A DNA stretch of 64,000 nt. Origin: Mucilaginibacter sp. KACC 22773 (GTDB lineage Bacteria > Bacteroidota > Bacteroidia > Sphingobacteriales > Sphingobacteriaceae). Location: the NCBI RefSeq assembly GCF_028736215.1, contig NZ_CP117883.1, positions 1,116,001-1,180,000 of the forward strand. Direction: 5' to 3'. The notes under the pieces are model-generated. The model was not told the origin of the DNA. It did not search any database and worked only from the letters and a program-made list of their open reading frames with translations. The position numbers and the translations under genes are program-made. Positions 34,400 through 41,608 of this stretch are shown in pieces; positions within the stretch are counted from its first letter, which is position 1, and each line of letters starts with the position of its first letter.

Positions 34400-36025
34400 C
34401 TACTCCACCTTAAACCCTGGTTTAACATACCCGTCGGCCACATAGCCATCCGGAATCTGGATATGGTTGCCATCCCGTAACGATGTATAATGCGGCGACA
34501 TGATCTCGACCCCCGCCTCGTTAAACTTGTCCTGTATGTTTTGGTGTAATCGCGAATAGATGGCGGGCATTTGGTTTGATAAGGCTGTGTATGCATTCAA
34601 CTGGTAGCTCACGTTAAAATCGTTTAATTCGGTTTGCAGTACAAAAGGTTTTTTATCGGCCATAATGCCTTCGGTGGCTTCGGCTGCGCTGATTAAAAGA
34701 TGATGTACCGTTTGCCAGGACACATCGTAACCAATGGTAACTGTGGTGTTCAATATCAGGCCCATTGTATTAGCCACGGTTGTATAGTTGGTGGTGTGGC
34801 CGCTTAATATAGTGGCGTTGGGTATGGTGATATCTTCATTTTTGATGGTGCGCAGGCGCGTTACCAATAAGTTTTTTTCTACCACATCGCCCATAACTTC
34901 GCCTACTTTTATGCGGTCGCCAATTTTATAGGGGCGCATATAGGTAAGTACAATTCCTGCTACCATGTTGGATATAGCCGACGATGACCCCAACGAGAAC
35001 AATATTCCCAGGAACACAGTAACACCCTGGAAAATTTTGGAATCAGACCCTGGCAAATAAGGGAATATCACCACAAACATAAATGCGAAAAGCAACACCC
35101 TGATGATGTTATAGGTTGGCATGGCCCACTCGGCATAAAAACCTTTGATAGTAAAATTGCCCAGGGCTATTTCGTTGGCTATAAATTTTACCAGCTTAAC
35201 AATGTAACGTGTTACCAGGTAAATAACCGCAATAGTAAGCAGGTTGGGGATATAATGCACAATAGCAAGCAATATGCTTTTAAACGGCGTAATCACATAG
35301 CCAAGCAACTGTACCGATATTGGTTTCGACGAAGGGAAAATATAAAACAAAACCGGGAGTGCAAGATACACCAGCATAATAATAACAATGATGCGTGCTA
35401 TGCGCAGCAGGCCGGTAATAACGGGCAGCAGCCGGTGTGCGTAAACCACGGGCGCGCCCTGCGATGCCAGTTTATCCATCCGGGTTTCCCAAGCCGTTAA
35501 TAGTTTCAGCTTTAACCATCGCGAGGCTTTAAATAGTGCCCAAATAAGCGCTATTAACAGTATAATAACGGCTATAGCTTCTAAAATATTAACTATAACC
35601 TGTTGGGTGCCATTATTGGTAAAGTAGTTGCCCAGTTTTTGTTTAAGGATGAGTAAATAGCTGGCGGCAAGTTGCGGGCGGTTAAGCTCGGTAAAAGTAG
35701 CGTCCTGGTTATTTACGGCCATCACAATTTGCGAGTTATAATAAATAACCGATAATGTGCTGTCGTTTTTTAAAGTGAGCGAATCGGGATTAAAATCCAT
35801 CCGTGCTACAAGGGCCTCTATCCGTTTGGTAACTATGGCGGCACGTTCCTGCACGTTAAACAAGCCCTGGCCGGCATAAAATTTAAACAGCGTATCGCGC
35901 TTAATGATAACAGGCTCGCCCCGCAAAGGCGCAGTGGCCGGGCCTTTGGCTTTAACAGGCGCTTGCGCGTTCAGGTTGACAGATGTTAATAAAAAACAGA
36001 TCAACAGGTACCAAATATTACGCAT
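34400..36025 (-). CDS. MscS-type mechanosensitive ion channel with periplasmic N-terminus
   Basis: The 541-residue protein has a signal peptide (residues 1-20), a periplasmic helical segment of about 130 residues, and several membrane helices between about 155 and 350. The last is the pore helix, GVTVFLGILFSLGSSSAISNMVAGIVLTYMR, typical of MscS TM3. The cytoplasmic beta domain follows (YKIGDRIKVGEVMGDVVEKNLLVTRLRTIKNEDITIPNATIL) and then the alpha/beta vestibule. It is larger than MscS (about 290 residues) and resembles the extended members of the family. It protects against osmotic downshock or conducts ions on membrane tension. Confidence 0.92.
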   Translation of the reverse strand: MRNIWYLLICFLLTSVNLNAQAPVKAKGPATAPLRGEPVIIKRDTLFKFYAGQGLFNVQERAAIVTKRIEALVARMDFNPDSLTLKNDSTLSVIYYNSQIVMAVNNQDATFTELNRPQLAASYLLILKQKLGNYFTNNGTQQVIVNILEAIAVIILLIALIWALFKASRWLKLKLLTAWETRMDKLASQGAPVVYAHRLLPVITGLLRIARIIVIIMLVYLALPVLFYIFPSSKPISVQLLGYVITPFKSILLAIVHYIPNLLTIAVIYLVTRYIVKLVKFIANEIALGNFTIKGFYAEWAMPTYNIIRVLLFAFMFVVIFPYLPGSDSKIFQGVTVFLGILFSLGSSSAISNMVAGIVLTYMRPYKIGDRIKVGEVMGDVVEKNLLVTRLRTIKNEDITIPNATILSGHTTNYTTVANTMGLILNTTVTIGYDVSWQTVHHLLISAAEATEGIMADKKPFVLQTELNDFNVSYQLNAYTALSNQMPAIYSRLHQNIQDKFNEAGVEIMSPHYTSLRDGNHIQIPDGYVADGYVKPGFKVE

Positions 36026-36071
36026 AGGTAGTTTTTCTGTTAAAGCTAAAAATTATATTTCAAATTTTCGC

Positions 36072-36398
36072 TTAGCCTTCCTGTACAAGGTCGGTGCCGT
36101 ACTTGCCAGCCACATCGGCAAACAGGTCGTTCAGGATAGATTCCACCGTGAGCGAATTTACATCATCCACATAATGCTCATTACGGGTAATATGCAGTTC
36201 GTGATCAACTATTTCCAGCTTAAACAAAACACCTTGGTACAAATCGGGCTGACTTATTTCAATAACATCATTATGCCCGTTAATGGTAAAATTAATATCA
36301 ACCTGCCTGCGTTCGTGAAAAAGCGTGTTAAGCTTATGCTGCAATATGTTAAATAACTCGTGAATATGTATTGGGACGTGGAGTGTTATAATTTTCAT
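36072..36398 (-). CDS. Small conserved hypothetical protein
   Basis: The 108-residue product (ATG at 36398; a longer frame to 36506 runs into the palindromic repeat and is rejected) has no recognisable family. It is a strand-rich soluble protein with an N-terminal MKIITLHVPIHIHELFNILQHKLNTLF helix-strand unit, many His residues and an acidic C-terminal helix. It follows the minus-strand direction and ends 46 bases before the MscS gene begins, so the two may be co-transcribed. Confidence 0.6.
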   Translation of the reverse strand: MKIITLHVPIHIHELFNILQHKLNTLFHERRQVDINFTINGHNDVIEISQPDLYQGVLFKLEIVDHELHITRNEHYVDDVNSLTVESILNDLFADVAGKYGTDLVQEG

Positions 36399-36477
36399 GG
36401 TAATACATTTGTATTGTTTAATATTACAAAGCACTTTTGTTATTGTTTGAGCATCCAGGTTAAGGAAGGCGGTTATA

Positions 36478-36642
36478 CTCACCCGCCCGACGCTGCGCTG
36501 GGGCACGCTTCTCTCTTCACCTGCGGTGGAAAGATGGGCTTGAACAATGTTAAAAGAATTAATAACAATATAAGCAAACTTTCAAGGCCCTCTTTCCTGC
36601 GCAGCAGAAGAGAGGGTGACGAGTGCAGCGATGTCGGGTGAG
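36478..36642. repeat. 165-bp palindromic dispersed repeat (MITE-like)
   Basis: The left arm (CTCACCCGCCCGACGCTGCG and following to about 36537) and the right arm (about 36588-36642, ending ATGTCGGGTGAG) are degenerate reverse complements with several matched blocks, for example CTCACCCG/CGGGTGAG and CTCTCTTC/GAAGAGAG. An AT-rich 50-base centre lies between. From memory, closely similar elements are common between genes in sphingobacteria. No coding potential is seen. Confidence 0.75.
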
Positions 36643-36681
36643 TCTGACCGCCCTGCAATTGAACTATTAACATCATCTCCT

Positions 36682-37701
36682 ATGAACTACAAATTACTCG
36701 GCCGGTCGGGCCTTAAAGTTTCTGAACTGTGCCTGGGCACTATGGGTTTCGGTACCGAAGGCGGCTGGGGTGCCGATGCGGCAACCAGTTTTGCCATTAT
36801 GGATGCCTACGCCAACGCAGGAGGCAATTTTTTGGATACCGCCAATGTTTACAAGCTGGGCACCAGCGAAAATATCATAGGCGATTATATGAGCAATCAC
36901 GACCGGGATTATTTTGTGCTGGCAACAAAGTATACCCTAAAAGATAACGTAACCAATCCGAACGCATCGGGCAACAGCCGTAAAAACATGATGCGTAGTG
37001 TAGAGGAAAGCCTGAAGCGCCTTAAAACTGATTTTATTGATGTTTTATACCTGCATATATGGGATAATATTACCCCCATTGACGAGGTGCTGCGCGCCAT
37101 GGACGACCTGATAAAACAAGGTAAAATTACCTATGCCGCTATAAGCGATACGCCCGCATGGGTGGTAGCCAAAGGCAATACCCTGGCCGAACTGATGGGC
37201 TGGAGTCAGTTTATAGCTTTACAGGTTGAGTACAGCCTGCTTGCCCGCACAGCGGAGCGCGAGCTGATACCGATGGCCAAACATTTTGGGATGACGGTTA
37301 CCCCCTGGGCCCCGCTTGCCGGAGGTGCGCTTACCGGTAAATATTTAAAAGGTGATAAAGGCCGCATAAAACCCGAAAGTAACCGGCTGAATGCCCGCGC
37401 CGAAAAGATTACAAAAGTAGTGATGGAAGTTGCCGCCGAACTGGGCGTATCCGAAAGCCACGTTGCCCTGAACTGGACCCGCCAGCAATATTTTTCGTGT
37501 ATCCCAATTGTGGGCGCCACCAAGGTAGATCAGTTGTTTGATAATTTAAAAACCGTTGATGTAGTTTTAAACGCAGATCAGATGAAACGCCTGAGTGATG
37601 CCAGCGCCATTGAATTAGGTTTCCCCGGCGATTTTTTTAACGAAGAAGCAGTTAAAAATAACAGCTTTGGCGGGTTTTATGACAAGGTGGAGAAAAGGTA
37701 G
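36682..37701 (+). CDS. Aldo/keto reductase
   Basis: The 339-residue NADPH-dependent oxidoreductase has the AKR tetrad in the usual context: D52 and Y57 in FLDTANVYKLG, K83 in LATKYTL and H125 in YLHIWD. PLAGGALTGKY and the C-terminal CIPIVGATKVDQL region bind the cofactor. It is closest to the AKR11/YajO-like branch by general look; the substrate is unknown. The ATG at 36682 is chosen because the longer frame starts inside the palindromic repeat. It is a single-gene unit. Confidence 0.93.
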   Translation: MNYKLLGRSGLKVSELCLGTMGFGTEGGWGADAATSFAIMDAYANAGGNFLDTANVYKLGTSENIIGDYMSNHDRDYFVLATKYTLKDNVTNPNASGNSRKNMMRSVEESLKRLKTDFIDVLYLHIWDNITPIDEVLRAMDDLIKQGKITYAAISDTPAWVVAKGNTLAELMGWSQFIALQVEYSLLARTAERELIPMAKHFGMTVTPWAPLAGGALTGKYLKGDKGRIKPESNRLNARAEKITKVVMEVAAELGVSESHVALNWTRQQYFSCIPIVGATKVDQLFDNLKTVDVVLNADQMKRLSDASAIELGFPGDFFNEEAVKNNSFGGFYDKVEKR

Positions 37702-37727
37702 TAGGTTAACAAAAACAGATGGCCAAA

Positions 37728-37812
37728 TAATATCGAATAATAAATTTTGAATGTCCAACATCGAAGTTTTTCCTTCATTATTCGATATTGGGCATTCAGT
37801 GTTCAATATTTA
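37728..37812. repeat. Palindromic stutter repeat of AATATCGAATAATGAA words
   Basis: The left arm (37728-37766) contains AATATCGAATAATAAATTTT and TGAATGTCCAACATCGAAG. The right arm (37772-37812) is its degenerate reverse complement in permuted word order. A 5-base centre separates them. It lies downstream of the aldo/keto reductase gene. Confidence 0.75.
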
Positions 37813-37861
37813 AATTGTTCGTAATCCCATAATTTAGTGGTATTTATAATATAGCATGGGG

Positions 37862-38131
37862 TTACTTAATGGTTTCATTGTCGTTTGTATGAGTTTCGTG
37901 ATGTGCATGGTGCTCACGACGCACATCGACGTTTTCATCTTGTTGCCTGGTGTGTTTCCGGTCGAGGTAGCGCCTTAGGCGATTGAAAGCATGTTGTGCT
38001 TTTTTGATAAAACGCGAATCCCAATGATCAAACTTACCCATTAATGCCATGGTCCCGAATATGAAGAAACCACCCACAATTACAATAACAAAAACATGCA
38101 GGCCGTTTATAAAAAAATCTCTCATGATCAT
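37862..38131 (-). CDS. Small membrane protein with charged C-terminal tail
   Basis: The 89-residue product has one membrane helix (about 9-31), followed by a basic amphipathic segment (about 35-62) and a His/Asp/Glu-rich tail (DVRREHHAHHETHTNDNET). No family is recognised. The first ATG is at 38131 and a second, two codons later, at 38125 could also serve. It stands alone between repeats; expression is not certain. Confidence 0.5.
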   Translation of the reverse strand: MIMRDFFINGLHVFVIVIVGGFFIFGTMALMGKFDHWDSRFIKKAQHAFNRLRRYLDRKHTRQQDENVDVRREHHAHHETHTNDNETIK

Positions 38132-38245
38132 TATTAGTTAACTGTACATTCAATAGCAATACACATGCCCCTTTTTTGCAAATGCAATTGCCTTAATAGT
38201 GCGTGTAAAAGTACAGCCGGGATATACACTAATAAATGACCATGA

Positions 38246-39010
38246 TCACTCAAAACGTTTTAAATATCCGGGACTTACCAATTCGCCATAAAGGATGTAG
38301 GCTGGTTCATCAAGGCTAAACCAGGGGTTTTCCTGGTATTGGAGCAGTTGGATGCTTTGCGCAGGCATATAGCTTTGTGCCAGCAGGAATTTTTTATGAT
38401 GGGCCGCATCTTCTACCACATTCATCACTATAAAACAATGCCCCGGCGAACCGCCTTTAATAAACACATCGCCTGTTTTTAAGGATGATGGATTACTTAC
38501 GGTTTTTAATTCTTTTTGCAGCGATAGGGTGCCGGCATAACTAAATACCAGGGTCATATACCGCATAAAGTTATCGTAGCCATAGTCTTTTTTTGCTTTC
38601 AGTATCCAATGATCATTACTGTAACGGTAGCCATTGGCATAATGCACAAAATCGCAACGGAAACCACTGGTAAAGTTGAAGGAGATTTTATCGTACTTCT
38701 TTTGGCTATATAGGTACTCGCCGCGGAGGCGCATCACAGCATCGGCGCATTGCTGCAGGTCGTACTGGCCAACGCTCAAATCAACTATGCCCGCAGTATA
38801 AGCTTCGGTGCGGGCCACCTTACCTTGATAGGTGAGGCATTGCGACCCGTAAGGTTTAAGCGGTACCGTCTGCAGCCAGGCACTGAAGCTACCGGGTGAC
38901 ACTGCACTTTGTTTATAACCAGCAGGGGGCTTAAAACGGGTAATAACATTGTCGGTTTTTACCGGGCTGCTCATCAACCCCAATACCATGAGCATTAAAA
39001 TAACTCTCAT
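38246..39010 (-). CDS. DUF4846 protein, exported, coupled to an M23 peptidase
   Basis: The 254-residue protein has a short signal-like N-terminus and matches the DUF4846 family: VDLSVGQYDLQQCADAVMRLRGEYLY near 77-101, FNFTSGFRCDFVHYANGYRY near 111-130 and TGDVFIKGGSPGHCFIVMNV near 179-198. The conserved C88 at a helix start, with H191 in PGH, and the GDVFIKG...GH layout recall papain-like NlpC/P60 hydrolases. Enzyme activity is an inference. Its ATG overlaps the M23 stop by four bases, so the two probably act together on the cell wall. Confidence 0.85.
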   Translation of the reverse strand: MRVILMLMVLGLMSSPVKTDNVITRFKPPAGYKQSAVSPGSFSAWLQTVPLKPYGSQCLTYQGKVARTEAYTAGIVDLSVGQYDLQQCADAVMRLRGEYLYSQKKYDKISFNFTSGFRCDFVHYANGYRYSNDHWILKAKKDYGYDNFMRYMTLVFSYAGTLSLQKELKTVSNPSSLKTGDVFIKGGSPGHCFIVMNVVEDAAHHKKFLLAQSYMPAQSIQLLQYQENPWFSLDEPAYILYGELVSPGYLKRFE

Positions 39011-40005
39011 AATGTTTTAGCTTTTTTTAATTGCTGATAGGGGTTAAAAGGCACAGGGATATCATCAACCAGCCTGAATGCCGAAAAATGCAAATGTGTT
39101 GGCGAGCGTTTTTTATAAGCGTTGTAGCCGGTGCGGCCAACTTCGGCTATTTTTTGGCCGGGTTTAACTTCTTGTCCAGGAGACACAAAAATTTTACTGT
39201 TATGTGCGTAATAGGTAATTACTCCTGATCTCGCGAAAAAATCTTCCATTGAGGCATTTCCATTTTTACGGGAACCATAAACAAAATGGTAGATCCAGAT
39301 ATATTTCCCACCACGAAGATCGCTATTGGTCTCCCATGTGTTGCTGCAGGCGATCACAATACCGTGATCTATGGCAAGTACATCTACCGGTTTATGAGAG
39401 TGGTCGTCGATACAATCCTGGTTTTTATCATTTATAAATATATCATGTGCGGGGTGAGCACCGTGTTTGTTGCCATCAAGGTAATGGTAGCCTTTATCTG
39501 AATAGCCATCGCCATTGCCTCCAATCGCATGGTAATTGTATCCCTTTAACGGAAATATCCACGTGTCATTTAACTCATCTATCTGGCTGCGCAAAAGAAG
39601 CCATTGTGTAATATGGTGCGTCAGCTGTTTGACAGCTTTTTGAACTTCCTCTTTTTTTACGCCTCCACGCAAAACTTTGGTGTTGAGATTGTCAAAATTC
39701 CGATAAACTGGAATAGTATCCATCCGTTCGGCATATTGTTCCTCTTGCACTGATATAACAGGGTAGGGGTCGTAATTTTTGACTTCCCCCAAATTAAATG
39801 AAATCTTTTGAATGTTCCACGGATTGCGGAACACACTTTTGCGTTTCCTTGCAGGGGCAAGTACTAACGATGGGTAGGCCATCGTATCTATTTCACGCGC
39901 CCAGCAACTGGTTAATTTGTATCTTAATTCAGTTGTATCATGTGTTTGCGCAAAACCGCAATACCAATACAAAAGTAATCCAACAAACAATACAATTTTT
40001 CGCAT
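39007..40005 (-). CDS. M23 family peptidoglycan endopeptidase, exported
   Basis: The 332-residue protein has a signal peptide (residues 1-19), a helical linker and a C-terminal M23 (LytM) domain. The zinc ligands are H184 and D188 (HPAHDIF) and H306 within THLHFS (H304, H306). YYAH at 265-268 and PGQEVKPGQKIAEVGRTG are the usual strands. The domain has insertions around 195-260 compared with short M23 domains. It cleaves peptide crosslinks in the periplasm by family knowledge. Translation is coupled to the following DUF4846 gene. Confidence 0.9.
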   Translation of the reverse strand: MRKIVLFVGLLLYWYCGFAQTHDTTELRYKLTSCWAREIDTMAYPSLVLAPARKRKSVFRNPWNIQKISFNLGEVKNYDPYPVISVQEEQYAERMDTIPVYRNFDNLNTKVLRGGVKKEEVQKAVKQLTHHITQWLLLRSQIDELNDTWIFPLKGYNYHAIGGNGDGYSDKGYHYLDGNKHGAHPAHDIFINDKNQDCIDDHSHKPVDVLAIDHGIVIACSNTWETNSDLRGGKYIWIYHFVYGSRKNGNASMEDFFARSGVITYYAHNSKIFVSPGQEVKPGQKIAEVGRTGYNAYKKRSPTHLHFSAFRLVDDIPVPFNPYQQLKKAKTL

Positions 40006-40047
40006 AAGGTTTATCTCGAAAGATATAACTAAATATCTGCCAGAATA

Positions 40048-40614
40048 TTATCCCTCAATTTTAATATCGTATTTGGCCAGCAGGCCAGGCAAACCGTGGA
40101 GCGAGAACATGGCTTTTTTAATCATATTATCATCCGGGTCGATGGTGTAGTTGTAGGAGCTGCGCAGGTCGGCCCCCTTCAATATGGTGCGGCTGAAAAA
40201 GGCCCGGTTAAGGTTGCAGTTGATGAATTTAGCTTCAGTTAAATCTGCTTCGGTGAGGTCGGTCTCCGTCATAGAGCAATCGGTAAACCGGCCTTTTTTG
40301 TTTTTCTTTTTGTAGAAGATGGCGTTATCTAAAATGCAGTTCTCAAAGTACACCTCGAACAGAAAGTCGCGGGCTTTGCCAAAGTTTAGTCCGCTTAGTT
40401 TGCAATCTTTAAACCTGATGTTTTGAAAGCCTGTATCAGTGGCATCGGCCAGCGCCAGGTTGCAGCCATCAAATACACAGTCGATAAAAACCAAACCGTA
40501 CAGGTTGGCATGCGACAGATCACAGCTGATGAACTTACAATTTTCGTACGTATGGTTGCGCCCCGTAAGCTGCGCGGCAGGGGCTTTGGTAAATGTTTCG
40601 TCCTCGTAATGCAT
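40048..40614 (-). CDS. Pentapeptide-repeat protein
   Basis: The 188-residue soluble protein is made almost entirely of A(D/N)LxX-type pentapeptide repeats (CDLSHANLYGLVF, CNLALADATDTGF, TDLTEADLTEAKFINCNLNRAF), which form a right-handed square helix. The layout, with one break near the middle (KARDFLFEVYFENC), resembles Qnr/McbG-like proteins that mimic DNA, but no resistance can be concluded. The ATG at 40614 is chosen because the longer frame to 40641 is encoded by a stutter repeat. Confidence 0.87.
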   Translation of the reverse strand: MHYEDETFTKAPAAQLTGRNHTYENCKFISCDLSHANLYGLVFIDCVFDGCNLALADATDTGFQNIRFKDCKLSGLNFGKARDFLFEVYFENCILDNAIFYKKKNKKGRFTDCSMTETDLTEADLTEAKFINCNLNRAFFSRTILKGADLRSSYNYTIDPDDNMIKKAMFSLHGLPGLLAKYDIKIEG

Positions 40615-40619
40615 AGGAT

Positions 40620-40802
40620 AGTAGCAAGTATTTAGTATCAAGTATCTTGAGAAGTATCTTGAGAAGTATCAAGTATCAAGATTTTTTTGGATATCCGAGC
40701 GCAAAATCTTAAATAAAATGCAAGGTGCTTGATGGGGAAAATTGAATTAAATGACAATACTTTTTAAAAGTCTTGATACTTGATACTTGCTACTTGATAC
40801 TA
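40620..40802. repeat. Inverted stutter repeat of AGTATCAAGTATCTTGAG words
   Basis: The left arm (40620-40683) repeats the AAGTATC/TTGAGAAGTATC words four to five times. The right arm (40770-40802) reads CTTGATACTTGATACTTGCT and continues with ACTTGATAC. About 85 bases lie between them. This is the largest copy of the word family also seen at 1607-1652 and 28520-28605. Confidence 0.85.
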
Positions 40803-40856
40803 ATTTATTTGTAACTTTTCGCACCAAAAGTATTCTTAACAGAAAAGCTCCTGCAC

Positions 40857-41468
40857 ATGCATCCAAACTACATTTTAGTGATCAATGGTAAGCCCGAAGG
40901 GCCTTTCAGTATTGATGAACTAAAAGCCAGAAAAATAAAACCTGCCGACTTTGTAAAAACGCCCGAAATGCCCGATTACAAGGAAGCCCAGGAAATTGCC
41001 GAACTGCGGGACCTTTTCGGCTTTGCCAAACCCGCCCTGCTTATGCAATATTTCGGCAGTTTCGACCAGCGATTGCTGGCTTCGTTTTTAGATTGGTTTA
41101 TCGTTTTCGGCGCATTTGTGGTGGTTATTTTTGTGGTGGTATTATTGATATTGCAGGATAAAGAAACGCGTATGGCTGCCAGCTTTGGCTTATTGGCCTG
41201 CGTACCATTTGCCAAAATTATTTACCATATGGTGATGGAGAGCTCGGGCAACCAGGCCACCTACGGCAAGCAGATGCTTAAAATAAAAGTGGTTGACATG
41301 AATGGCGAACGCATTACTTTTGGTAAAGCCGTAACCCGTAACCTGTGCAAAATATTTTCGGTACTTACGTTTTTTATCGGCTACCTGCTGGCCTTTTTTA
41401 ACAAGAAACAGCAATGTTTACATGATATGATGGCCGGCACGCTGGTGATTAAGGAGAGGTTGTTTTGA
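40857..41468 (+). CDS. RDD family membrane protein with GYF_2-like N-terminal domain
   Basis: The 203-residue protein begins with a soluble GYF_2-like domain (about 4-52; YILVINGKPEGPFSIDELKARKI...DFVKTPEM), which normally binds proline-rich peptides or other partners. An RDD membrane domain of three helices follows (about 75-95 with the FDQRLLASFLDWF RDD motif, 105-128, 168-190, ending KQQCLHDMMAGTLVI). RDD proteins may act as ion exchangers or channels. A TAACTTTT box at 40812-40819 could be its -7 element. Confidence 0.85.
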   Translation: MHPNYILVINGKPEGPFSIDELKARKIKPADFVKTPEMPDYKEAQEIAELRDLFGFAKPALLMQYFGSFDQRLLASFLDWFIVFGAFVVVIFVVVLLILQDKETRMAASFGLLACVPFAKIIYHMVMESSGNQATYGKQMLKIKVVDMNGERITFGKAVTRNLCKIFSVLTFFIGYLLAFFNKKQQCLHDMMAGTLVIKERLF

Positions 41469-41578
41469 GGGAGGGGCATTGGTTCGCCCCCTAAAATATA
41501 AATTTTATCCTCACCATAACTTAACCGCCCATTAATTTATCATTTACGTCCAAACAACTTATTCCCCAACATAATCGT

Positions 41579-41586
41579 TAAATTTG
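41579..41586 (+). promoter_or_regulatory. -7 promoter element for ispG
   Basis: TAAATTTG matches TAnnTTTG and lies 22 bases before the ispG ATG at 41609. No clear -33 box is seen in the AC-rich DNA upstream. Confidence 0.5.
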
Positions 41587-41608
41587 CAGCTTATTAATTA
41601 TCCGCTGC

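Noticed and set aside
36399..36506. 36-codon N-terminal extension of the small protein at 36072
   Set aside because: It runs into the 165-bp palindromic repeat; the ATG at 36398 opens with a normal strand-helix unit.
40615..40641. Longer N-terminus of the pentapeptide protein
   Set aside because: The extra nine codons are made of stutter-repeat sequence and add nothing like the family.
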